20,739 nt of DNA from positions 1 to 20,739 of IMG/VR virus record IMGVR_UViG_3300042006_000235. One strand, 5' to 3'. Origin of the DNA: a virus. A model generated the notes under the pieces. It made no database searches and had not been told where the DNA came from. It worked only from the letters and a program-made list of their open reading frames with translations. Positions 11,682 through 19,398 of this stretch are shown in pieces (position 1 is the stretch's first letter; each line of letters starts with the position of its first letter). Made by a program: the position numbers and the translations under genes.

Positions 11682-13337
11682 ATGAGTGACTTGAACTTCG
11701 ACGCCAGCAAGGTGAAGCCGGCCGGCGTCCCCGCTGACGACATCCAGGACCAGCCGATCGACACCGGGCGCAAGTGGTCGCCCTACCAGCAGGCGGTCTT
11801 CAGCCACATGAGCACGTCGAGCCGCAACGCCATTGTGGTGGCGGTCGCGGGGTCCGGCAAGTCGACCACGATCATCGAGGCCATGAAGCTGGCGCGGGGC
11901 GAGTCCATCTTCCTCGCGTTCAACAAGGCGATCGCCGAGGAGCTGAAGGCCCGCGGCGTCAACGCCCGCACCTTCCACTCGCTAGTCTTCAGCGCGGTGA
12001 TGCGCTTCTACCAGCAGCGCGACCCGTCGTTCGACAAGTTGCACAAGCTCACGATGGAGAACTGGTCGTTCGACGAGCGCAAGCTGTACGGCGCGTTTGC
12101 GAAGCGGCTGGTCGGTCTCGCGCGCGGCATGGGCATTGGGATCGACGGGATGCTGCCTGATACGGCGGAGGAGTTCATCGCGCTCGCGGCCTACCACGAT
12201 ATCGAGCCCGAGAGCGACCGGGCGGAATTCGGAGACGCCATCGGGTACGCCCGCCAGCTGTTCGACTTGTGCTGCGCTGACCCGCGCGTCGACTTCGACG
12301 ACATGCTGTACCGCGCCGTCCGCGACGGCATCCGCCTGCCGCAGTTCGACACGGTGTTTGTTGACGAGGCGCAGGACACGAACCCGATCCAGCGCGCCAT
12401 CCTGCACAAGATCCTGAAGCCGGGCGGGCGGCTGGTGGCGGTGGGCGACCCGGCGCAGGCCATCTACGGCTTCCGCGGCGCCGACAGCGACGCGCTGGGG
12501 CTGATCGCCAAGGAGTTCGACTGCGTCGAGCTGCCGCTGAGCATCACCTACCGCTGTGCGAGCAAGATTGTTGAGTACGTCCAACAGTGGGTGAGCCACA
12601 TTGAACCCCGCGAGGGCGCGCCGGAGGGTGTGGTCAAGGACTTGGGCGTCGACTGGAACCCGACTGACTTCCTGCCCAGCGACCTCGTCGTGTGCCGCAA
12701 GACCGCGCCGCTCGTGACCGCTGCCCTGCGCTTCATCCGCGCAGGCATCCCTGTCCAGGTGCTCGGCAAGGACATCGGCGAGGGGATGAAGGCGCTCATC
12801 AAGAAGATGAACGTCAGCACCGTCGACCAGCTGAAGGAGGCGCTCAACGCGTACCTCGACCGCGAGTTAGAGCAAGCCCGCAAGGAAGAGGACGAGGCCA
12901 AGGCGGAGGCGGTCAGCGACAAGGTCGGCGTCATCCTGTTCATGTGCGACGAGCTGCTAGAGGACCGGCGCACCATCGCTGACCTCGAGGCTGGCATCGA
13001 CTACCTGTTCAAGGACAAGGCGACGGCGGTGACGCTGTGCACCATCCACAAGTCGAAGGGGCTGGAGGCGCCGCGCGTCTTCTGGCTGGAGCGCAGCGAG
13101 TGCCCGGCGCGCTGGGTCCGCAAGGATCACCAGCGCCAGCAGGAGATCAACCTCTGCTACGTCGCCGGCACCCGCGCCATGGACGAGCTGTACTTCATCG
13201 AGCTCGAGACCGAGGAGCAGAAGGACAGCAAGGCCGCCCAGCGGATGGCTGCCGCCATCGCTCGCAAGGAGAAGCGCGCGGTGACCCGCGCAGACTTCGA
13301 CTACGCGCTGAGCGTCATCCAGGGGGAGAAGGAATAA
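11682..13337 (+). CDS. UvrD/Rep-type (superfamily 1A) DNA helicase
   Basis: 551 residues, ATG after a TAGGAGG ribosome site. All helicase motifs are present in order: Q-motif SPYQQAVF (33-40), Walker A AGSGKST (56-62), TFHS (97-100), Walker B VDEAQD (227-232), motif III VGDPAQAIYGFRGA (254-267), motif IV around TYRC (289-292), motif V TIHKSKGLEAPRVF (454-467) and motif VI CYVAGTRA (492-499). Such enzymes unwind DNA 3' to 5' with ATP, in replication, recombination or repair. The length is shorter than full UvrD (about 720), with reduced 1B/2B subdomains, as common in phages. No DNA polymerase or primase is in the window, so its partners lie elsewhere or come from the host. Confidence 0.92.
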   Translation: MSDLNFDASKVKPAGVPADDIQDQPIDTGRKWSPYQQAVFSHMSTSSRNAIVVAVAGSGKSTTIIEAMKLARGESIFLAFNKAIAEELKARGVNARTFHSLVFSAVMRFYQQRDPSFDKLHKLTMENWSFDERKLYGAFAKRLVGLARGMGIGIDGMLPDTAEEFIALAAYHDIEPESDRAEFGDAIGYARQLFDLCCADPRVDFDDMLYRAVRDGIRLPQFDTVFVDEAQDTNPIQRAILHKILKPGGRLVAVGDPAQAIYGFRGADSDALGLIAKEFDCVELPLSITYRCASKIVEYVQQWVSHIEPREGAPEGVVKDLGVDWNPTDFLPSDLVVCRKTAPLVTAALRFIRAGIPVQVLGKDIGEGMKALIKKMNVSTVDQLKEALNAYLDRELEQARKEEDEAKAEAVSDKVGVILFMCDELLEDRRTIADLEAGIDYLFKDKATAVTLCTIHKSKGLEAPRVFWLERSECPARWVRKDHQRQQEINLCYVAGTRAMDELYFIELETEEQKDSKAAQRMAAAIARKEKRAVTRADFDYALSVIQGEKE

Positions 13338-13570
13338 TGGAACTGCCCTACAAGAAGGTCGAGACGTTTCAGCTCGGAACCGACGTGTACACGACCGAGG
13401 CGTCCGCTCTCCAGGCAGCGATCGAGAAGGTCGTGGGCAACCCCGGCATGGCGTCGCAAGTGATGCGGGAGGCGTGCGCCCTCGCGCCGCTGCTCGCAAG
13501 AGCCTGCGAGCTGGGCCTCGGAAACAAGCCGGCTACAGGGGCTGAATCGGAGCCGCCAGCCCCAGCGTAG
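13337..13570 (+). CDS. Small hypothetical protein coupled to the helicase
   Basis: 77 residues. ATG 13337 shares its A with the helicase stop (TAATG), so the two are translationally coupled. The first 20 residues are beta-like (YKKVETFQLGTDVYT), followed by two helices (ALQAAIEKVV and VMREACALAPLLARACELGLG) and a flexible Pro/Ala tail. No known motif. The tight link suggests a helicase accessory factor, but only by position. A strong hairpin follows the stop. Confidence 0.65.
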   Translation: MELPYKKVETFQLGTDVYTTEASALQAAIEKVVGNPGMASQVMREACALAPLLARACELGLGNKPATGAESEPPAPA

Positions 13571-13619
13571 GGGCAAAAGAGCTGCGCGCTGCTACGTGGC
13601 GCGCAGCGAACCCCTTGCC
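13570..13619 (+). terminator. Strong hairpin, possible terminator
   Basis: GCTGCGCGC (13581-13589) and GCGCGCAGC (13599-13607) form a perfect 9-bp stem with a nine-base loop. Outer blocks can extend it: GGGG (13570-13573) with CCCC (13611-13614), or GGCAA with TTGCC. No T-run follows, so it would be a weak intrinsic terminator or an RNA end protector. It separates the helicase unit from the lysis genes, where a transcription boundary would make sense. Confidence 0.5.
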
Positions 13620-13644
13620 GGACTTTGATTCAGCATGTTAGAGG
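13615..13644 (+). promoter_or_regulatory. Weak promoter candidate for the lysis genes
   Basis: TTGCCG (13615-13620), an 18-base spacer and TAGAGG (13639-13644), followed by GTGCAC. It recalls the TAGGGTGC boxes at 6637 and 8845, but both elements deviate from that pattern. It is the best candidate between the hairpin and the lysis cassette. Confidence 0.3.
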
Positions 13645-13698
13645 GTGCACCCATCAACGGGGCCATGTGGCACGTTCCACCTGTACGGAGCTCGCCGA

Positions 13699-14211
13699 GT
13701 GTCCCTCCCCGCTGAGATCGTAAGCTCCTCGTTCACCTGGACCTCATTCTTCACGGGAGGTTCGTTCCTCGCGCTCATGGCGCTGCTGATCAGGCAGGTC
13801 GGCCCGTGGCGCAAGCAGGCTAGTGACGAGACTCAGCAACTCATCACCAACTTGCAGAACACAGTCAAGACGGTCACCACAAGGCTCGACAAGGTGGAGA
13901 AGCAGCTCCACCTTGAGCGAAAGCTGCACTTCATCCAGACTGCACGGCTTGAGGCGAGGCACGCTGCCCAGCGGGCGCTTGACCGCCACAAGTTCGTCAA
14001 TGCGGATGCCAATCTCGACGCGCTCCTGCGCATCCTGGAGGTGAGCCCGGAGAAGGCACCAGAGGCGGCCCGCCAGGCGCGCGAAGCGAGGGCCTTGCAG
14101 CGCGACACCGAGCGACTGGAGGCGGCGGAGATCCACAAGGCGGAGATCCTCGCGGTCGAGATGGCCGAACAGGAGCTCCGCGAACAGGATGAGAGGGACG
14201 CAGAGCTATGA
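13699..14211 (+). CDS. Lysis-cassette membrane protein with coiled coil
   Basis: 170 residues if translation starts at GTG 13699, which has GGAG eight bases upstream; a GTG at 13645 in the same frame would add 18 residues but has a poorer site. A single membrane segment (about 14-31, TSFFTGGSFLALMALLIRQV) is followed by a long Arg/Glu-rich helix (about 38-170) with heptad spacing. It lies directly before the 2-TM holin and the endolysin. An accessory (minor) holin or a holin regulator is likely by position. I do not recognise a named family. Confidence 0.6.
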   Translation: MSLPAEIVSSSFTWTSFFTGGSFLALMALLIRQVGPWRKQASDETQQLITNLQNTVKTVTTRLDKVEKQLHLERKLHFIQTARLEARHAAQRALDRHKFVNADANLDALLRILEVSPEKAPEAARQAREARALQRDTERLEAAEIHKAEILAVEMAEQELREQDERDAEL

Positions 14212-14570
14212 ACTTCGGTGGCCTGGCCAACGCTCTCAAAGGGATCGGCGGCGAGTTCGAGCTCAACCGGCTGGTCGGGTTCTTCGGCGGGGTAGCATAC
14301 GTCATCTGCGCCAACATCTTCGTAGGCTACGAGGTGTTCTACCTTGGCAAGGAATTCGACATCACCGCCTACTGTCTGGCGTTCCCCGGTGGGCTCGCGG
14401 TCATCGCGGGCGGCACCGCTGGCGCCATTGCCTGGAAGGACAAGGCAGTCGCGTCCGCCAAGGTCACCGAACAGACCGGCACCATCCCAGCGGCACCTCC
14501 GCAGGGACCGAAGACACCTGCCGGAACCGACGTGACGCAGCCTTCCCTTGAAGTGGACCTCGCACCATGA
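14208..14570 (+). CDS. Holin, two membrane segments
   Basis: 120 residues, ATGA overlap with the gene before. Two hydrophobic stretches (about 21-45, LVGFFGGVAYVICANIFVG, and 54-74, YCLAFPGGLAVIAGGTAGAI) are separated by a short acidic turn. The C-terminal 45 residues are polar, Pro/Ala-rich and probably cytoplasmic. This is a class II holin layout: the protein collects in the inner membrane and opens holes that release the endolysin. The position immediately before the endolysin, with which it overlaps (ATGA), supports the call. Confidence 0.75.
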   Translation: MNFGGLANALKGIGGEFELNRLVGFFGGVAYVICANIFVGYEVFYLGKEFDITAYCLAFPGGLAVIAGGTAGAIAWKDKAVASAKVTEQTGTIPAAPPQGPKTPAGTDVTQPSLEVDLAP

Positions 14571-15385
14571 TCCAGCTGACCCCTGAGCAGCGCCGCCCCA
14601 TCTTCAACGCCGCCAAAGCGCTCGGAGTGAAGTTCAACACTCAGGAGAAGGTCGACACTCTCGATCGAGGGATCAACGAGTCGCTGGCGCTCATTATGCC
14701 CGCCGCGCCGACACCTGTGGTCACACCGCCCCGCACACCGTCCGTCACCCTCGACGGGCTCAGCTGGGACAAGATGCTGCTCCTCATCACGAACGCGCGG
14801 GCTGAGGCGCTGACGGATGCTGACTTCCAGCGCGCGGCTGACGAGCTCGGCCACGGGGTGACGCCGAAGCACATGAGGGCGAGCAAGAAGGTCGAAGCGC
14901 CGCGAGGTGCGTTCGATGATCAGGGCCGGCCGTCCATTCTGTACGAGCGACACGTCTTCAGCCGGAACACGAATCCGAAGGGCAAGTTCAACGCGAGCCA
15001 TCCGAACCTGTCGGCGCTCAGGGGGTACGGCGCCGGCGGGTACGGCTCGTTCGGGGCGCAGTACGGCAAGTTGGAGCTCGCCTACGCGCTGGACCCCGAG
15101 GCAGCCTTCGAAGCGTGCTCGTGGGGGGCGTTTCAGGTGCTCGGCGAGAACGCTGTGGCACTCGGCTATCAGTCAGCGCGCGCAATGGCTGTGGAGCTCG
15201 CGACCAGCGAGGCTGCTCACCTCGACAGCTACGTCAGGTTCATCAAGACGAACAACCTTGCCGACGAGCTCGGGCGGTGCAGGGCAGGCGATCCCGACAG
15301 TTGCATCCCGTTCGTGCGCGAGTACAACGGCGAGGGGTTCCGAGGCTTCGGCTATCACATCAAATTCGCAGACGCGCTGCGCTAG
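14567..15385 (+). CDS. Endolysin, N-acetylmuramidase (DUF3380 type)
   Basis: 272 residues. The C-terminal catalytic domain (about 113-272) shows the family marks: ILYERHVFSR (124-133) with E127 as the probable catalytic acid, FNASHPNLS, GGYGSFGAQYGKLELAYALD, SWGAFQVLGENAVALGY, and near the end FVREYNGEGF. It cuts the glycan strands of peptidoglycan in the periplasm. The N-terminal 110 residues hold two short helical parts around a Pro/Thr-rich linker (45-60) and may bind the cell wall. There is no signal peptide, so export depends on the holin. It sits between holin and spanins. Confidence 0.88.
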   Translation: MIQLTPEQRRPIFNAAKALGVKFNTQEKVDTLDRGINESLALIMPAAPTPVVTPPRTPSVTLDGLSWDKMLLLITNARAEALTDADFQRAADELGHGVTPKHMRASKKVEAPRGAFDDQGRPSILYERHVFSRNTNPKGKFNASHPNLSALRGYGAGGYGSFGAQYGKLELAYALDPEAAFEACSWGAFQVLGENAVALGYQSARAMAVELATSEAAHLDSYVRFIKTNNLADELGRCRAGDPDSCIPFVREYNGEGFRGFGYHIKFADALR

Positions 15386-15394
15386 GAGGGCATC

Positions 15395-15781
15395 ATGATC
15401 CCCGCATTCCTGGTCACGAGGTTCGGCAAGACCGGCGCCAAGCTCGTCTTCTTCGGCGGCATCGCGCTCGCCCTCCTACTGGCCGCGCTGACGATCTACC
15501 TCGTGGGTCGCAGCGACGGCAAGAGGGGTGAAGTCGTTGACCAGCTCGAGCGCGAGGTGGAGGTACAGGGCAAGGTCGGGGACGCCAACGAGAACTCATC
15601 GGCCACCCGCGTCGCAGACGAAGTGCGGGCCGAACGTGAACGAAGGGAGATCAACGATGCGCTCGAAGCTACTCAAGATCCTGACCGCCAGCGCGCTGTG
15701 CGTGGCTGCGTCATCCTGCGGCAACAGGGTCGAGACACGTCTCGCATTCCCGCCTGTAGCAGATCTGAAGGTCGACCCTGA
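15395..15781 (+). CDS. i-spanin (Rz-like)
   Basis: 128 residues; GGAGG is seven bases before ATG 15395. One N-terminal membrane segment (about 15-37, LVFFGGIALALLLAALTIYLVG) is followed by a charged periplasmic helix (about 45-95). This matches the inner-membrane half of a spanin complex, which joins the o-spanin across the periplasm and fuses the two membranes in the last lysis step. The next gene starts inside this one in another frame and encodes the matching lipoprotein. The assignment rests on topology and context, since spanins share little sequence. Confidence 0.8.
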   Translation: MIPAFLVTRFGKTGAKLVFFGGIALALLLAALTIYLVGRSDGKRGEVVDQLEREVEVQGKVGDANENSSATRVADEVRAERERREINDALEATQDPDRQRAVRGCVILRQQGRDTSRIPACSRSEGRP

Positions 15782-15959
15782 GCCCGCGTACCCGGAGGCC
15801 GCCTTGCAGCCAGGCGCTGCGGGCGAGCAGGCCGAGCGCGCGTGGTGGAACGACACGCTGGCCTGGGGTCGCGCTCACCACGACCGCCTCGCCCGAGTGT
15901 GCTCCTGGGCGCGTGAGCTAGGCCTCGAGCTGCCGGACGGCTACTGCGGCCCGAGGTAA
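15657..15959 (+). CDS. o-spanin (Rz1-like lipoprotein)
   Basis: 100 residues from ATG 15657, eight bases after AAGGGAG, in a different frame from the i-spanin gene and overlapping its last 125 bases. MRSKLLKILTASALCVAASSC is a textbook lipoprotein signal with lipobox A-S-S-C, so the mature protein would be attached to the outer membrane. The rest is Pro-rich near the lipid end (AFPPVADLKVDPEPAYPEA) and then helical. At 100 residues it is longer than lambda Rz1 (60). The nested gene pair shows that the host has an outer membrane. The stop is followed at once by promoter 5. Confidence 0.85.
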   Translation: MRSKLLKILTASALCVAASSCGNRVETRLAFPPVADLKVDPEPAYPEAALQPGAAGEQAERAWWNDTLAWGRAHHDRLARVCSWARELGLELPDGYCGPR

Positions 15960-15964
15960 GATAC

Positions 15965-15996
15965 GCTTGCGTGATGCAATCTCGACCCCATATACT
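15965..15996 (+). promoter_or_regulatory. GCTTGCG-type promoter 5 (late genes)
   Basis: GCTTGCG (15965-15971; -35 TTGCGT 15967-15972), an 18-base spacer and TATACT (15991-15996). The -10 is the closest of the five to the TATAAT consensus, suggesting the strongest promoter. It would start transcripts near 16003 and leave a leader of about 40 bases before the small terminase gene. Confidence 0.75.
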
Positions 15997-16043
15997 CGGA
16001 GACAATCGGTCCGCTGGGGATCGCAGGTCACTGAGTTGCTGAG

Positions 16044-16454
16044 ATGCTCGACGCCCGCCAGCTAGAACAGCCGCTCACCGAGCAGGAACGACTCCTGCGC
16101 GACCACTTCGTCGCGGAGTACCTCAAGGACTTCAACGCCTATCAGGCTGCGATCCGGATCGGTTTCCAGGCCACCTTCGCGGTCGAGTGGGCGCGCCGCT
16201 TGTTCGAGTGCGGGTACGTCCAGCGGAAGATCCAGCACATGACGCGGACCCAGAAGATCGCTGACGACGAGGCGCGGGTGCTGCTCGAGAACGAGTTGCT
16301 CCGCATTGCCCAGTGCGGGAGCGATACCGCCCGCGTGTCCGCCATCCGCGAGTACAACGCCATGAAGGGCTGGAGCAAGCCCGACGGCGCCACCGACGGC
16401 GCTGAAGCACTCGTCGAGGTGTTCAAGGACCTGGCCCAGCGGTTGCCTGCGTGA
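16044..16454 (+). CDS. terS: Terminase small subunit
   Basis: 136 residues. The N-terminal part (10-60) reads LTEQERLLRDHFVAEYL, D-F-N-A-Y-Q-A-A-I-R-I-G-F, then A-V-E-W-A-R-R-L-F and Y-V-Q-R-K-I: the helix-turn-helix fold of phage small terminases, which bind the packaging site. The central helix (about 68-95) should make the ring oligomer, and the acidic tail contacts the large subunit. The large terminase gene follows with a 4-base overlap. The ribosome site is poor (no clear GGAG within 12 bases), so translation may be limited, as needed for a subunit made in low amount. Confidence 0.82.
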   Translation: MLDARQLEQPLTEQERLLRDHFVAEYLKDFNAYQAAIRIGFQATFAVEWARRLFECGYVQRKIQHMTRTQKIADDEARVLLENELLRIAQCGSDTARVSAIREYNAMKGWSKPDGATDGAEALVEVFKDLAQRLPA

Positions 16455-17788
16455 GCAGGCACGTCCTAGAGCGCCAGGCGCAGCGATGGTACGAGCTCAA
16501 GGACCATCCCGAGCAGCTGAAGCTCGTCAGCGCGGTCGACAACGGCGTCCGCTTCCCCGTCGTGCCCGCGGGGCGACGCAGCGGCAAGACCGAGCGGTTC
16601 AAGCGCTTCCTCTCGAAGACGGCAATGTGGCTCCCGAACGAGCGGTACTTCGCAGCGGCGCCGACCTTCAATCAGGCGAAGAAGATCTTCTGGGACGACC
16701 TTAAGGCGCTCACCTTCAGCGCCGCGCACCCCCGCCGCCCCAGCGAGTCGAACCTGATCATCTACCTGCCGAACGGGACGGAGATTCACGTCCTCGGATT
16801 GGACCAGCCGCAGCGCATCGAGGGCATCGAGTGGACGGGCGGTGGCGTGGACGAGATCGCGGACGTCAAGCCCGAGGCCGTGCAAGAGAACATCATGCCG
16901 GCGCTCAACACCGTGAACCCCCTGCGGCCGTTCTACCGCGCCTGGTGCTGGTTCTTCGGCGTGCCGGAGGGGCTCAATCACTTCTACGACATGGCGGAGT
17001 ACGCCAGGACCAGCGGCGACCCTCAGTGGGGCTACTACCACTGGAAGAGCTCCGAGATCCTCCCGCCCGACGTGATCGAGCAGGCGCAGCGCACCATGAG
17101 CCGGCGCCAGTACCTCCAGGAGTACGAGGCCAGCTTCGAGACCGCTACCGGCCGCATCTACGATGACTACGACGGCAGCGTCACGGGCCGCAACTGGACC
17201 GACCGCACCCTGAAACCGACGGACGCCATCCACTGGATGCACGACCAGAACTTCACGCCCCTGAGCAGCGCCATCGCCGTAATCGAGGGCGGCAAGGTGT
17301 GGTTAGTCGACGAGATCGTGCTCGAGTCCGCCATTAGCCTCCAGTCGGCGATGGAGTTCGTCGAACGGTTTAAGCATCACCAGAACAAGGTCGTCTTCAT
17401 CTACGGCGACCCGGCTGGTCGGGCGGGTGAGAAGCACGGTCACAAGTCCGACTATACCGAAATCGAGGACGTGCTGCGGCTGCACGGCTGGCGCTTCGAG
17501 CGTCGGGTACGGGCAGCCGCGCCGTCCATCCGCGACCGCCAGAACGCAGTGCGCGCCAAGGTGCTGAACGCGAAGGGCGACACGACGCTGTTCGTCAACC
17601 CCGTCGCGGCGCAATGGTGCCACAAGGGCCTGGCGACGGTGCAGCTCCAGAAGGGGAGCACCTATCAGGAGGATCAGAAGAACCCGTTCCAGCATATCAC
17701 CACAGCGATCGGTTACTTCGTTGACTGGCACTGGCCCGTCGGCAAGAGCAAGGGCGGGGCTGGCCAGACGGTCGGCGGGAACTACTAG
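16451..17788 (+). CDS. terL: Terminase large subunit
   Basis: 445 residues from GTG 16451 (GTGA overlap with terS). The ATPase part shows a Walker A variant AGRRSGKT (40-47) and Walker B GGVDE (131-135). The nuclease part has HDQNFTPLSSAIAV with D265, VVFIYGDPAGR with D320, and a final block NPFQHITTAIGYF (411-423). Together they cut concatemers and drive DNA into the procapsid with ATP. In the last block a Thr stands where many terminases have the metal-binding Asp of T-D-A-x-x-Y; H415 may substitute. The length fits the family. The family suggests headful or cos packaging equally; I cannot tell which. Confidence 0.92.
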   Translation: MSRHVLERQAQRWYELKDHPEQLKLVSAVDNGVRFPVVPAGRRSGKTERFKRFLSKTAMWLPNERYFAAAPTFNQAKKIFWDDLKALTFSAAHPRRPSESNLIIYLPNGTEIHVLGLDQPQRIEGIEWTGGGVDEIADVKPEAVQENIMPALNTVNPLRPFYRAWCWFFGVPEGLNHFYDMAEYARTSGDPQWGYYHWKSSEILPPDVIEQAQRTMSRRQYLQEYEASFETATGRIYDDYDGSVTGRNWTDRTLKPTDAIHWMHDQNFTPLSSAIAVIEGGKVWLVDEIVLESAISLQSAMEFVERFKHHQNKVVFIYGDPAGRAGEKHGHKSDYTEIEDVLRLHGWRFERRVRAAAPSIRDRQNAVRAKVLNAKGDTTLFVNPVAAQWCHKGLATVQLQKGSTYQEDQKNPFQHITTAIGYFVDWHWPVGKSKGGAGQTVGGNY

Positions 17789-17859
17789 CAGGGCAGGCTG
17801 GACGTTTCGGAGGCCGCGTGCTAACGCACCTCCCGCCAGCAAAGGACAGGGACAACACG

Positions 17860-19395
17860 ATGGCGCTCGACTCGGTGCACCCCCTCTACGCAGACATGCG
17901 CCCCGATTGGGACAAGATGCGCGACGTGTATCGCGGGGAGCGGCACGTCAAGAGCCAGGGCGAGAAGTACCTGCCCCCGACGAAGGGGATGCGGCTCGAC
18001 GGGTATGGGACGGCCACGACGGGGATCAATCTCGGTCAGGAGGCGTACGACGCCTATCGGCTCCGGGCGGTCCTGCCAGACTATGTCAAGGACGCGGTCG
18101 AGGTGTTCGTCGGGCTGCTCCACAGCCAACCGGCGGTGATCGAGCTCCCCGAGCAGATGGAAGCGTTGCGCGACAAGATCACGACCTACGGCGAGTCCAT
18201 GGAGCTGCTCCTCCGGCGCATCAACGTCGAGCAGCTCGTCACGGGGCGCCTCGGGCTCCTGCTGGACCTGCCGAAGAACCCCGACCCGGCCAAGCCGCTC
18301 CCGTACATCGCCCTCTACGTTGCGGAGGCTTGCATCAATTGGGACGATGGCGAGGGCAACGAGGGCACCGCTGCACTCAACATGGTCGTCCTCGACGAGT
18401 CTGGCTTCGTCCGCGAGGGGTTCGACTGGAAGAACCAAACGAAGCACCGTGTCCTCGAGCTGCCGTTCACGGTGCGCGAGGATGGGACGGTCACGTACGG
18501 CAAGTACCGTCAGGGCGTCTTCGAAGCGTCTGGCGGGGCAGCCACGTTCGTCGAGAGTGACATGGAAGAGCCCAAGCTGCGCGGCGAGATGTTGAACGAG
18601 ATCCCGTTCGTGTTCGTCAACACGAACGACATCATCTCGACGCCAGACGACCCGCCGCTGTTGGGCCTCGCCAACGCCTGCCTCACGATCTACCGTGGCG
18701 AGGCTGACTACCGTCAGAACCTGTTCATGCAGGGTCAGGACACGCTCGTCGTGATCGGCGACCTCAAGCACAAGTCCGATCCAAACGAGCTCGCAGCGGC
18801 TGCCGACGACAGTCCCCTGCGGACCGGAGCCGGCAGCATGATCCATCTCGAAGCCGGGACGGGAGCCGACGCAAAGTACGCGGGGGTCAGCGCCGACGGC
18901 TTGTCAGAGCAGCGCGAGGCCCTGAAGGCGGATCGCGAGAGGGCGGAGGCGAAGGCCGGCGCACTCAGCAGCGACAACGCAGCGACAGCGGAGAGCGGCG
19001 AAGCGCTCAAGACTCGGGTGGCAGCGCGCACAGCATCGCTCAACCAGATCGCGAAGACCGGCGCTGCGGCGCTCGAGTGGCTGCTAAGGGTCGCTGCTGT
19101 GTGGATGGGGGCCGATCCCGAGAAGGTGAAGGTCACCCCGAACCTAGAGTTCGCCGACTTCCAGATGACCGGCGAGAACCTCGCCAAGCTGATGGCAGCG
19201 AAGGTTGCAGGGGCGCCTCTCAGCAAGGAAAGCATCCACAAGCTCATGGCGCAGGGCGGGCTCACCGAGCTCGACTTCGAAGCGGAGAAGAAGCTGCTCG
19301 AGGACGAGGCAGCCGAGGCGCCTCCCCCGGGAACGACCGCCGGCGGCAACCCTCCAGCCCCGGGGCAGCAACAGCAGACCCCGCCGCAGGCGTAA
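17860..19395 (+). CDS. Portal protein (DUF4055 family)
   Basis: 511 residues from ATG 17860, with AGGGA about seven bases upstream. GTG 17818 in the same frame, four bases after GGAGG, would add 14 residues; the shorter start fits the family opening VHPLYADMRPDWDKMRDVYRGE. Family marks include GEKYLPPTKGM, YDAYRLRAVLPDYVKDAVEVFVGLL and IPFVFVNT. The C-terminal 35 residues are Pro/Gln-rich and probably disordered. The portal is the twelve-subunit ring through which DNA enters and leaves the head. It follows the terminase and precedes the MuF-type protein, the usual order in head clusters. Confidence 0.85.
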   Translation: MALDSVHPLYADMRPDWDKMRDVYRGERHVKSQGEKYLPPTKGMRLDGYGTATTGINLGQEAYDAYRLRAVLPDYVKDAVEVFVGLLHSQPAVIELPEQMEALRDKITTYGESMELLLRRINVEQLVTGRLGLLLDLPKNPDPAKPLPYIALYVAEACINWDDGEGNEGTAALNMVVLDESGFVREGFDWKNQTKHRVLELPFTVREDGTVTYGKYRQGVFEASGGAATFVESDMEEPKLRGEMLNEIPFVFVNTNDIISTPDDPPLLGLANACLTIYRGEADYRQNLFMQGQDTLVVIGDLKHKSDPNELAAAADDSPLRTGAGSMIHLEAGTGADAKYAGVSADGLSEQREALKADRERAEAKAGALSSDNAATAESGEALKTRVAARTASLNQIAKTGAAALEWLLRVAAVWMGADPEKVKVTPNLEFADFQMTGENLAKLMAAKVAGAPLSKESIHKLMAQGGLTELDFEAEKKLLEDEAAEAPPPGTTAGGNPPAPGQQQQTPPQA

Positions 19396-19398
19396 CCC

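Noticed and set aside
13570-13640. Possible tRNA because of the strong stem-loop
   Set aside because: There is no acceptor stem, T-arm sequence or CCA arrangement; only one stable stem is present.
17821-18846. 341-codon minus-strand frame opposite the portal gene
   Set aside because: Antisense shadow of a confidently recognised gene.
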